Below the pieces are notes generated by a model, which was not told the origin of the DNA, searched no databases, and was given only the letters and a program-made list of their open reading frames with translations. Shown piece after piece: positions 11,638 to 19,467 of a DNA stretch of 64,000 bases. A program made the translations under genes and the position numbers. This DNA is from Streptococcus parasanguinis (lineage in GTDB: Bacteria; Bacillota; Bacilli; Lactobacillales; Streptococcaceae), in NCBI RefSeq assembly GCF_032163505.1, contig NZ_CP134147.1:1764501-1828500 (forward strand). Reading direction: 5' to 3'. Each line of letters opens with the position of its first letter. Position 1 is the stretch's first letter.

Positions 11638-12231
11638 ATGAAAACATTAGAAGATTATATCGCCTTCGATCTCGAATTTAACCAATACGAAGGTGCCTAT
11701 CAGATCATCCAGGTGTCTGCCGTGCGTTTTACGGACGGTAAAGAAGTCGACCACTACGACTCCTACGTCTACACCGATAAGCCCCTAAAAAGCTTTATTA
11801 ACGGCCTCACTGGCATAACCCAGGACAAGATCCAAAATGCTCCACAACTAGAGCAGGTCCTCAGTGAATTCAAGGCCTTCGTTGGAGACCGGCCCTTGAT
11901 CGGATACAACGCCAAAAAAAGCGACCTTCCCATCCTGCTTGAAAATGGCTTGGATCTAGAAGACCAGTACGCTGTCGATGTCTTTGACGAGGCTTTCGAA
12001 CGTCGTCCATCTGACCTTCATGGCATTAAAAATCTCCAACTCCACACCGTTGCAGCATTTCTAGGAGTCGCAGGAAGATCGCACGATAGCCTAGAAGACG
12101 CCCGCATGACAGCTCTTGTCTACCAACAATTCCTCGAATTTGATCAAGGACGCACCCTCCTTGAAGAACAAGAGAACTTCTCCACCAACCCCTTCGGAGG
12201 CTTGGACTTATCCGGATTTTTTGATGAATAA
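11638..12231 (+). CDS. DEDDh 3'-5' exonuclease (DnaQ/epsilon-like)
   Basis: 197 aa. Motif I is FDLEFNQYEG (the D and E metal ligands), motif II lies around LIGYNAKKSDLPIL, and motif III is HDSLEDARMTALVY with the catalytic His and final Asp. It resembles the stand-alone epsilon-like exonucleases of streptococci rather than a polymerase subunit. A GGAG site is ten bases before the ATG. It lies 53 bp after rocS and probably shares its transcript. Confidence 0.88.
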   Translation: MKTLEDYIAFDLEFNQYEGAYQIIQVSAVRFTDGKEVDHYDSYVYTDKPLKSFINGLTGITQDKIQNAPQLEQVLSEFKAFVGDRPLIGYNAKKSDLPILLENGLDLEDQYAVDVFDEAFERRPSDLHGIKNLQLHTVAAFLGVAGRSHDSLEDARMTALVYQQFLEFDQGRTLLEEQENFSTNPFGGLDLSGFFDE

Positions 12232-12554
12232 AAAGGCTCAAAACTGAGCAGTACTCCTAGAGTTAGATGTTTTCATATCTTTCTTTGGGGGTGCTTTTTA
12301 TTTCATTTCTGTAAAGATTGACTAAAGTAAATTTTCATCAGACAGATAGGTAGAGTATTTTCAAAAGTCTCAACTTAAAATGATAATTATTAAGAATTTA
12401 ATTATTTCTAATTTTTTGAATATTCATTGACCAGACTTATTTTTAGATGTATAATGAGCATGTAAAATATATCACAAAGAATAATATGTAATAAGATTTA
12501 ATGATTACATCTGATATTTCTCAATAATAGGGTTCTATTATCTAGGAGAGATTT
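12232..12554 (+). promoter_or_regulatory. Gene-free stretch with the promoter and leader of the ABC exporter
   Basis: An excellent promoter is at 12427-12455: TTGACC, 17 bp, TATAAT. It gives a leader of about 95 nt ending in a small hairpin ATAATAG-GGTT-CTATTAT immediately before the GGAG ribosome site. A degenerate hairpin at 12255-12300 resembles the insertion-sequence end hairpins at 34141 and 44824. The sequence here is visibly more AT-rich than the flanking genes. Confidence 0.7.
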
Positions 12555-14129
12555 ATGATTAATATTTTTAAATATCTTGATAAAAAAACAAAATACCTAA
12601 CCATTATTGGTGCACTGGCAAACGGGGGCCTCGCTTTGGGGCAACCCTTGGTTGTTGCCAAAGCACTATCGATAGATCAAAATAACCTTACCTATTCCTC
12701 TATTTGGAAATTTGCCCTCTTTGGTTTTTCTGTCTATTTCGCTTTGTATAGTCTAATGTTATTTTGTAATCATGCAAATAATGTCTTTCGACGTGAAATT
12801 CACATGAATATCCGAACGGCACTTTTTCAGAAGTTAATGAAAGACAGGGAATATGGTGAAGATGAAAAAATTACCATGCTGACACAGGATATGGAATTTT
12901 TAGGAGATAACTTTTTTGAACGCTATATGTCTATTTCATGTTGGGGATTTGGAGCGCTGATTACGGCGATCTATATCATTGCCCAAAATGTTTTATTGGG
13001 TTCTATCTTTGTTTTCTTCACGATCTTACGTCCCATTCCACAATTCTTAATGAATAATAAGCTAAAGAATTCAGGGGATGAAATGTCTCAGGGAAGAACA
13101 GCCGTTCATAACCAAATCTCTGATAGTATTCGAGGGGCTCAAACCTTGCGGATGAATCAGGCCTTGCCTGAAAATTCTCAGCGCGTCTGGAATATCAACC
13201 TACGTTATCAGCGAGCCATTCAAAAGTTTGCTTTTACCCATAATATTGTTTTCTTTTGTAATGGTTTTATGGTCTTTCTGAGCCAAGTACTCCCCTTGGT
13301 ATTAGGGTTCTTCCTTGCTATGCAGGGTCATCATGTTTCAGTGGCTAGCCTGGTTGCAATGTATATTGCCGCTGGTCAACTGGTAGGTCCTATACAAAAT
13401 ATTATGTATGATGTGGTTGAAGTACAAGGAGCCAAAACAACGGCAGAAAAGATTTTCGGAATCTTGAATCGAGCAGATGATAGTAAATCGGACAATCATT
13501 CGATCTCTCAAGTAGAAGAACTAGAAATTTCTCATTTAAGTAAATCTTATAATGGTAGAGAGATTATTCGCGATCTTAATCTATCCATTCGACAAGGCGA
13601 AAAAGTCCTCATCAAAGGGCCAAGTGGCTGTGGGAAATCAACCCTCTTCCGAATGATCACAGGAGAAGAAAAGCCGGATGCCGGAACGATTACTTGTCGG
13701 ACAAGGGATGGAGTTAAAACAAGTCACTTTGTTCGTCAGGTAGGCATTATCAGCCAGCATACTTTCCTCTTTAATGATACTATTCGCTACAATCTCAGTT
13801 TGGGACAAGAGTTTTCAGATCAAGAATTAGAGACTGCTTTGAGACAGGTCAAACTCGACCATGAACTCACTGATGGACTTGATTTTGTAATCACTAATAA
13901 CGGAGAAAATATTTCAGGCGGACAACGAGTCCGGATTGAACTAGCCCGCTTCCTACTTCGTAAAAAGGATATTTTATTAGCAGATGAGGTAACTGCAGCT
14001 CTTGACGCAGAAAATAGCCAGATGGTTCGAGACTTGATTTTCTCACTACCGATGATGGTGTTAGAAATCGCTCACCATATTGATAATGAAAGTCGATACG
14101 ATCAAGTCATTGAACTAAGAAAAGAATAA
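12555..14129 (+). CDS. ABC exporter half-transporter (membrane domain fused to ATPase)
   Basis: 524 aa. The N-terminal half has five to six membrane segments; the C-terminal ATPase has Walker A GPSGCGKST (near residue 355), Q-loop region QVGIISQHTF, signature ISGGQRVRIELAR and Walker B ILLADEVTAALD. It has the architecture of peptide or drug exporters, but no precursor peptide or partner subunit lies nearby, so the substrate is unknown. It carries its own promoter and sits between core genes exonuclease and ebfC in AT-richer DNA, suggesting an acquired single gene. Confidence 0.82.
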   Translation: MINIFKYLDKKTKYLTIIGALANGGLALGQPLVVAKALSIDQNNLTYSSIWKFALFGFSVYFALYSLMLFCNHANNVFRREIHMNIRTALFQKLMKDREYGEDEKITMLTQDMEFLGDNFFERYMSISCWGFGALITAIYIIAQNVLLGSIFVFFTILRPIPQFLMNNKLKNSGDEMSQGRTAVHNQISDSIRGAQTLRMNQALPENSQRVWNINLRYQRAIQKFAFTHNIVFFCNGFMVFLSQVLPLVLGFFLAMQGHHVSVASLVAMYIAAGQLVGPIQNIMYDVVEVQGAKTTAEKIFGILNRADDSKSDNHSISQVEELEISHLSKSYNGREIIRDLNLSIRQGEKVLIKGPSGCGKSTLFRMITGEEKPDAGTITCRTRDGVKTSHFVRQVGIISQHTFLFNDTIRYNLSLGQEFSDQELETALRQVKLDHELTDGLDFVITNNGENISGGQRVRIELARFLLRKKDILLADEVTAALDAENSQMVRDLIFSLPMMVLEIAHHIDNESRYDQVIELRKE

Positions 14130-14185
14130 AATTGCTGACATAAACCTAAAAATATATCGTTAGTGTTTCAAAGAAAGAAAATACT

Positions 14186-14347
14186 AAAACTTTCCGCCGT
14201 GAGAAAAGTGCCTGAAACAATAACGTTTCAGGCACTCGGAATTATTGAGACCTTAGGCTCAATAATTAGTCTTGGAACTTCCTGGATTGCTGAAATCATC
14301 CACTGGATAATTTCACCTAACGTCCGTACTCACCCAAGGAAAGTTTT
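14186..14347. repeat. Structured intergenic repeat, copy 2
   Basis: 162-bp relative of 1358-1495. The ends are nearly identical (AAAACTTTCCGCCGTGAG to CTCACCCAAGGAAAGTTTT). The first hairpin stem GTGCCTGAAAC/GTTTCAGGCAC is retained with a different loop, and the second stem has become AATTATTGAG/CTCAATAATT, with both arms changed while pairing and the central CCTTAGG are kept. The third part is longer than in copy 1. Confidence 0.75.
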
Positions 14348-14371
14348 TAATATGACTTTGTCTTCAATCTG

Positions 14372-14397
14372 AAAAAGGCTCAAAACTGAGCCTCTTT
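14372..14397. terminator. Terminator after ebfC (bidirectional)
   Basis: GGCTCA-AAAC-TGAGCC stem with A/T runs on both sides, 25 bp past the ebfC stop. It can also stop transcripts from the ABC exporter side. Confidence 0.65.
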
Positions 14398-14421
14398 TGA
14401 GTTAATGAAAACTTCCTTAGC

Positions 14422-14721
14422 TTAAAATGGTAATTTCCCTGCGAAAGCACCGAGTTTTTTCTTGGTTGCAGCATCAATTTCTTCAATGGCAGCATTGATG
14501 GCTTGCACCGTCATATCAGAAAGCGTTTCTGTATCTTCTGGGTCGACCACTGCAGCATTGAAATCAATGGAAACAACCTTCTTATCACCTGTAAGAGTTG
14601 CAACAACCAAATCCTGAGCAGATTTCCCTACAAATTGAGTTGCGGCTAATTCCGCTTGGCTTTGCTCCATTTGCTTTTGCAATTTTTGAGCTTGCTTCAT
14701 CATATTTTGCATATTCATCAT
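14422..14721 (-). CDS. ebfC: YbaB/EbfC nucleoid-associated protein
   Basis: 99-aa small DNA-binding protein of the YbaB/EbfC family. It has the typical Met/Gln-rich start [18 protein letters not shown], the central [16 protein letters not shown] and a helical C terminus. It is intact, but the 48-kb integrated element begins inside its first five codons: the start codon and the CAA at codon 5 lie within the 16-bp att repeat. The GGAATC ribosome site now in front of the gene therefore comes from the element, not from the original chromosome. Confidence 0.93.
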   Translation of the reverse strand: MMNMQNMMKQAQKLQKQMEQSQAELAATQFVGKSAQDLVVATLTGDKKVVSIDFNAAVVDPEDTETLSDMTVQAINAAIEEIDAATKKKLGAFAGKLPF

Positions 14722-14722
14722 A
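14707..14722. other. attL: left end of the integrated element (16-bp direct repeat)
   Basis: TTGCATATTCATCATA occurs here and again, perfectly, at 63007-63022. The integrase gene stop lies 78 bp inside this copy, the usual arrangement for tyrosine-recombinase elements. The repeat is the complement of ebfC codons 1-5. Confidence 0.9.
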
Positions 14723-14799
14723 ATGTTTTCTAGATTCCTTTCGTATCAAGGGTTTAGACCCTATTGCTTAATTTTTACTGCCCACTTCTGCCCATTTTT

Positions 14800-15951
14800 C
14801 TAAAAATCGTCAAATGCGTTAGCGACTTCTTTTTGTTGTGATGGGAACAAATGTGAGTAGATATTTATTGTTGTATTGATAGAACTATGTCCTAGTCGTT
14901 TCATCAGAGTGAAAAAGATATAATCCTTTCCTTCTCCTCTCCTCAATCCCTGATTAATTAAAAAGGCCACATGCGAATGCCTAAAATCATGGTTTCGAAT
15001 CAATTTGAAGTCTTTTGGCAATCGTTTCTTGAATGATGCTCTAAAGTTAGAGACATTCGGAGCAGTCATAGGCTCCCCTGAAAATTGGAAAATCTGTAAA
15101 TCATCAGTTGAATCAGTTAGCTTAGACAACTTTTGACTTTGGACTGTTTTCCAAGTTCTCAGCTCATCCACAAAAGCTTTATGGATGTAGATTTCTCTAT
15201 TTGATTGAGTTGTCTTTACAGATCCAATATGTGTTTCCCCATTGCGATAATAGGCTGACTTACGGATCTTAATATATCCCTCGTCAAGAAAAACATCTCT
15301 CCAAGTCAAGGCAAGTGCCTCTCCCATACGAATTCCCGTAAACATGAGTACACGATATAAAAGTTTAAAAGGATATTCACTTTCTTCGAAATAGGACTCA
15401 AACTCCTTGAATTGTTCAGGAGTATAGTAAGACATTTCTTTATGCTTTTCTGGAAGTTTCCGAATAGCATCACATGGATTATCTTGTCTAAATCCTTTCG
15501 AAATAGCAATATCAAACAACTTATGAACAAAAATCATTTGTTGGTTAATATGAGTTGGTGTAAGTGTTCCACCTTTTACACTAGGCTGTTCAATTAACCA
15601 ATCTCGATATTTTTTTACATCTTGAATGGTAACTGAAGACATATCAGCATTTTCAAAGAATCGCGATACATATTGGGTATAGTATGAGTTCTGGGTATCT
15701 ATTGTACCTCTTTTATTTCCACGAAGCTCATCTTCTTCTTTTAACATTACATAAAGAGAGGACATGGTGAGTTTTTTTGTATTCTGTATCTGATTTAACT
15801 TATGGATACGGTAATAAGCCTCATATTCCTCTGCTTCTTTTTTCGTTAAAAAATTAGATTTGCGGTGTCGTATACGTTTGCCAGTTAAGGAACTTTTACC
15901 ATCACTAATATCAACTAGCCACAGTCCATCGTCCTGTTTAATTACCGCCAT
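14800..15951 (-). CDS. int: Tyrosine integrase of the ICE
   Basis: 383 aa. The N-terminal arm-binding region (about 1-60, with the AP2-like start AVIKQDDGLWLVDISDG) is followed by a SAM-like core-binding domain (about 60-165) and a catalytic domain with Arg208 (TGIRMGEAL), His321/Arg324 (HDFRHSH), the GH at 354-355 and Tyr365 (INIYSHLF). It belongs to the ICESt1/Tn916-type integrases. It lies next to attL and one base after the xis-like gene, so the two are co-expressed. It is predicted to recombine at the ebfC start. Confidence 0.93.
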   Translation of the reverse strand: MAVIKQDDGLWLVDISDGKSSLTGKRIRHRKSNFLTKKEAEEYEAYYRIHKLNQIQNTKKLTMSSLYVMLKEEDELRGNKRGTIDTQNSYYTQYVSRFFENADMSSVTIQDVKKYRDWLIEQPSVKGGTLTPTHINQQMIFVHKLFDIAISKGFRQDNPCDAIRKLPEKHKEMSYYTPEQFKEFESYFEESEYPFKLLYRVLMFTGIRMGEALALTWRDVFLDEGYIKIRKSAYYRNGETHIGSVKTTQSNREIYIHKAFVDELRTWKTVQSQKLSKLTDSTDDLQIFQFSGEPMTAPNVSNFRASFKKRLPKDFKLIRNHDFRHSHVAFLINQGLRRGEGKDYIFFTLMKRLGHSSINTTINIYSHLFPSQQKEVANAFDDF

Positions 15952-15952
15952 G

Positions 15953-16201
15953 CTATTTTTCTCCTTCAGTCATGACAGCGCTTTGAAGGTTCCCCTCAAT
16001 TATATCATTTTTTAATTGTATTTGAAAACCAAGAATGGATTCAACTGTAATAATTGGTACACGTCCAATACGTTTATTCTTATACCATTCAAATCCTTCT
16101 TGTACAAGCTGGCTCTTAGCCTTTCGTATTAATTTACTAGCTTGAGTTTCGGAATATCCAATCAATTCCATTAAATCATTTTTATCTACAACTTGAATCA
16201 T
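15953..16201 (-). CDS. xis: DUF3173 excisionase-like protein
   Basis: 82-aa basic protein with a putative helix-turn-helix (DLMELIGYSETQASKLIRKA). DUF3173 proteins of this size sit directly upstream of the integrase in ICESt3-like elements and are presumed recombination directionality factors. The stop is adjacent to the integrase start. The role is inferred from position and family only. Confidence 0.72.
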   Translation of the reverse strand: MIQVVDKNDLMELIGYSETQASKLIRKAKSQLVQEGFEWYKNKRIGRVPIITVESILGFQIQLKNDIIEGNLQSAVMTEGEK

Positions 16202-16217
16202 ATATATCTATTCCTTT

Positions 16218-17330
16218 CTAATGTCCAATAACATAGGTAAATTGTTTGGCAGTTTCTGCGTCAAAGGTACGGTAACTAATAATTCCTAATCCCTTAACAT
16301 TACATTCTGAGACCAGGATCGAGCCGTCTGATTTAACTTGTTCCACAAACGAAATATGTCCGTATATTGGATCAGCTCCAGCTTGTCCAGGGCTAAATGA
16401 TAGAGCAGAGTGCTCAGTCGGTGTATGAGTTGTTGTGAATCCTGGTTTATTCATCCATTGACCACCATTTCCCATAAATGGATCAAAGTTGACTCCGACT
16501 TGTTTTCCACGGTTGAAGACATACCATGTACATTGTCCCCAAGGATAGGTACTAGTGATATATCCTGTGGTGTCAATAGCTGTTGTCAGACTATAACCCA
16601 CCGGTATATCATTTGAAGTGACTCCTCCACCATCTCTAGTTTTTCCTGTAGTTTGTTCGGGTGCTTTTGGTGTTCCTCCATGTTCATCAATGAAGGCATC
16701 CAGTTTTTGCATGGTTTCAGCACGTCTTTTTCCCGATCCGGTAGTATCTGTGAAATAGACTCCACCATCGGTTGCTGGATTGAGTGTTCCATTCGCAAAC
16801 TTTTTAGCCTTGTCATCTTGAATTTTGAAGGTTTGGTTTTTATTTCCAATGATAGTTTGTTGGGTTAGTCCGACAACAGCGACTTCATCATTAAAGTTAT
16901 TGGCGTATCCTGGATTGGAGTCATAAGCTCCAAAACCAAACATATTAGCTCCAGGATTGGTAGCTACTCCAGCAGTTCCAAGAGAACTTTCATTTAGTGC
17001 GATCGCAACGATTCCACGGACATCAAGATTAGATTTAGCTTCCCACTCGAGAAGTTTCTTTCCATTAATTCGATTCTTATCATAGGAGATTCCTAACGTA
17101 TCTAAAAAGCCGTCTAATTGCTCTGCTGTGATACCGAAGCGATGAACCAGTAGATTGTGAGTATAGGGATCTCCATCTGACCAGTGATCCGCATAAGTCA
17201 CTCCATTTTGGGATTGGGGTGAGCCATTCGTTCCACCACCTCCGACAGCCCCCATAAGGATAATGATTATGAGGACCGGTAGAAAGAGAGGAATGAGACC
17301 GGCTAATAGAAACCATTTTAGTTTTTTCAT
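16218..17330 (-). CDS. Conjugation cell-wall hydrolase (lysozyme-like plus CHAP), Tn916 Orf14 type
   Basis: 370 aa. One N-terminal membrane helix (about 4-30) is followed by a glucosaminidase/lysozyme-like domain containing IVAIALNESSLGTAG (catalytic Glu candidate) and GANMFGFGAYD. A Gly/Thr-rich linker then leads to a C-terminal CHAP amidase/endopeptidase with Cys in PWGQCTWYVFNRG and His in IYGHISFVEQV. It is predicted to open the peptidoglycan for the mating channel. Last gene of the conjugation operon before the recombination module. Confidence 0.9.
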   Translation of the reverse strand: MKKLKWFLLAGLIPLFLPVLIIIILMGAVGGGGTNGSPQSQNGVTYADHWSDGDPYTHNLLVHRFGITAEQLDGFLDTLGISYDKNRINGKKLLEWEAKSNLDVRGIVAIALNESSLGTAGVATNPGANMFGFGAYDSNPGYANNFNDEVAVVGLTQQTIIGNKNQTFKIQDDKAKKFANGTLNPATDGGVYFTDTTGSGKRRAETMQKLDAFIDEHGGTPKAPEQTTGKTRDGGGVTSNDIPVGYSLTTAIDTTGYITSTYPWGQCTWYVFNRGKQVGVNFDPFMGNGGQWMNKPGFTTTHTPTEHSALSFSPGQAGADPIYGHISFVEQVKSDGSILVSECNVKGLGIISYRTFDAETAKQFTYVIGH

Positions 17331-17346
17331 CGAATCTCCTTTCTAG

Positions 17347-17571
17347 TTAATGTCTTATATAAGCAGTGAACAAAACAGTCCCAAAACGCCATTTAGCATC
17401 TAGAACGACTGAATAGGACTTAGCCTGTAGGATGATTTGGTCTCTTTCTTGCTCTGAGACTGGAAACAAAAGAAGGAAATCGACTGAGCGTTTTCCTTCT
17501 TGGTAGGCTTGATAAAGAGTTTCTTCAAGAACTCGTGGAAAAGCAGTTCTTGAGCGTATCTTGGTATTCAT
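17347..17571 (-). CDS. Small conserved ICE protein, function unknown
   Basis: 74 aa with no membrane segment (MNTKIRSRTAFPRVLEETLY at the start). It fits tightly between the VirB6-like and hydrolase genes, with a one-base gap to its upstream neighbour, so it belongs to the conjugation operon. I do not recognise a domain. Confidence 0.65.
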   Translation of the reverse strand: MNTKIRSRTAFPRVLEETLYQAYQEGKRSVDFLLLFPVSEQERDQIILQAKSYSVVLDAKWRFGTVLFTAYIRH

Positions 17572-17572
17572 A

Positions 17573-19456
17573 TCATTCTCCTCTAAGTTGTTTTAAGCGT
17601 TCTGTTAATCGGTCTCTTCGTCCAATATTAGCTCTCAATTTATCATCTCGTGTCATGGTTTTCCTATAAGCACGAGTGAAGGCATTCGATCCTTGGGCTT
17701 TATACATGGCTTGAGGATCTTTATATTCCTCTAATTTGTGCTCAATACTATTAATGCGGAGTTGTTTAAATGGAGAAATCCATTCTTCTTTTAGTGTCTT
17801 GAATTCTTCGTTTGAACTTGGTGTTGGCTCCACCGTGATTGGGGTTCCCATTGAAGGAGTTGGTGTTTTTTCTTCAACTGGTTTAACACTTTCAAGCGTT
17901 GCCTTTGTTTTCGGAATGCTTGGTTCTGGAGCATCTGGAGTTACTGGAGTCTCAAGTGTTTCCGTTGGGAGCACTTCATCAAGTTGGTGCTCTGAACCCT
18001 TATTGGTAAAGAAAGAACCAACATTTTGGAAGTGACTCTTGGCATTCATCATCATCCCAGCTCCAAATCCAGCACCTGCTAAGGCAAAGTTTCCAAGGTG
18101 TTGAGCAGATGAAAGACTTCTCGATGGTACTTGTGAAGCCACCTCTCTGGTCTTTGTGACTCCTTTTTCAACTTTGTTTCCAATGTCACTCGCCACCATT
18201 CGTGCTTTAGAGCCAAGAATGAATTGGATCAACTCAGCTTTGTATTTCCATAGAAGGAAGTATACAAGTCCTTTTGAGACAACCGAAATGAGTAGTTTAA
18301 AGACCAGACCAAAGATGATCAAGGATGGAAGTGTTTTAAGGATACTATCAAAGCCAGTAATGACAATATTTTCAATCATTTTCTCAATATAGAAGACTAA
18401 CAGAGTTAATAGACTCGTGATAGCTGGAAAAAGAAGCCCACCAAACATGACTTTCAAGACTCCAAAAATCAGATCCTGCATTCTTGGCACAAAAGACATT
18501 AATAGCACAATTGGAAAGAGCAGGATCATCATCAGAACGAGTGTCTGAGCAATGACATTTAACATTTGAATCAAAATAACTGGTATTGCTAATACAAAAG
18601 CGTCAAAAATTTTAAAAATGACATAAAACATACGAGTAAAGATGAAATCAGGCATTGCCGAAACCCAACGGTTCTTTTCGCCATCTTCATTAGCTCCATT
18701 GCCTAGTTCATCCAGATATTTATTGCGATCTTTGGATTTAACCGCTGTAAAGTTTCCATTTTTATCGCCTGTTCCTAATACCTTACTATCGTCAAAAGTT
18801 TCTTGTTTTCCATTTTGGCTATTCTTATATTTACCATTTTCTTGGCCAGTATTGACAAAGACATAGGCTTTATAAGATGTTTCTGCTATATAGCTATCTG
18901 CCATAGAATCACCGATTTTGATCGTCTTATTTTTTCCATATTCTACTTTAATATGAGTGATATTTTTAGTGACCTCTTTAGAGACATTATTGATTGTATC
19001 AAGCAGATAAAGACCACCAGAGGTCCCTGCAACTGTTCCAAAGTAACCAAAACCAAGGATGAGAACTAGAAAAACATGAAGGAGTGTTCTTGAAAAGGAT
19101 CCTTTCGAAAAGAAATATTGATAAAAAAGGTAGAAAGCTAAAATCAGAAGCAACATTGAAACGAGTGATTGCTTGGAAACACCACTCCCATTTGAACCGA
19201 TAAATCCTTTCCAGATACTCATTGCTCCATTAAACACATAGTTTTTATAGCTAGAGTATAGATCAATTTTTTCAAGAATTCGAATCAGCAAAGAAAAGAA
19301 GCCTACCACTGCATTTAGAATGAAAAAGAAGAAGTTGACGAAAAGCTCATTAATCAGAACCCAAGCCCCGTTAAAAGAAGCGAACCCAGTAGGCTCCATA
19401 TAGGACTTGAGAGAGAAGATATCGACTCCTCTTAGTTTGTCAAAAGCTTCTTGCAT
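17573..19456 (-). CDS. VirB6/TrbL-like conjugation membrane protein (Tn916 Orf15, CD3337/EF1877 family)
   Basis: 627 aa. The N-terminal 430 residues contain about seven to eight hydrophobic helices with a large extracellular loop (about 170-260). The C-terminal third is cytoplasmic, rich in Pro/Thr/Glu, then basic (IGRRDRLTERLKQLRGE at the end). This is the polytopic channel component of Gram-positive type IV secretion. A GGAGG site precedes the ATG. Confidence 0.85.
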   Translation of the reverse strand: MQEAFDKLRGVDIFSLKSYMEPTGFASFNGAWVLINELFVNFFFFILNAVVGFFSLLIRILEKIDLYSSYKNYVFNGAMSIWKGFIGSNGSGVSKQSLVSMLLLILAFYLFYQYFFSKGSFSRTLLHVFLVLILGFGYFGTVAGTSGGLYLLDTINNVSKEVTKNITHIKVEYGKNKTIKIGDSMADSYIAETSYKAYVFVNTGQENGKYKNSQNGKQETFDDSKVLGTGDKNGNFTAVKSKDRNKYLDELGNGANEDGEKNRWVSAMPDFIFTRMFYVIFKIFDAFVLAIPVILIQMLNVIAQTLVLMMILLFPIVLLMSFVPRMQDLIFGVLKVMFGGLLFPAITSLLTLLVFYIEKMIENIVITGFDSILKTLPSLIIFGLVFKLLISVVSKGLVYFLLWKYKAELIQFILGSKARMVASDIGNKVEKGVTKTREVASQVPSRSLSSAQHLGNFALAGAGFGAGMMMNAKSHFQNVGSFFTNKGSEHQLDEVLPTETLETPVTPDAPEPSIPKTKATLESVKPVEEKTPTPSMGTPITVEPTPSSNEEFKTLKEEWISPFKQLRINSIEHKLEEYKDPQAMYKAQGSNAFTRAYRKTMTRDDKLRANIGRRDRLTERLKQLRGE

Positions 19457-19467
19457 GGATCCACCTC

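Noticed and set aside
14163..14372. 69-codon open frame on the plus strand
   Set aside because: It lies across the structured repeat copy 2; its codons follow the hairpins and no ribosome site precedes it.
17736..18035. 99-codon plus-strand open frame inside the VirB6-like gene
   Set aside because: It is the complement of the Pro/Thr/Glu-rich coding region; low-complexity composition explains its openness.
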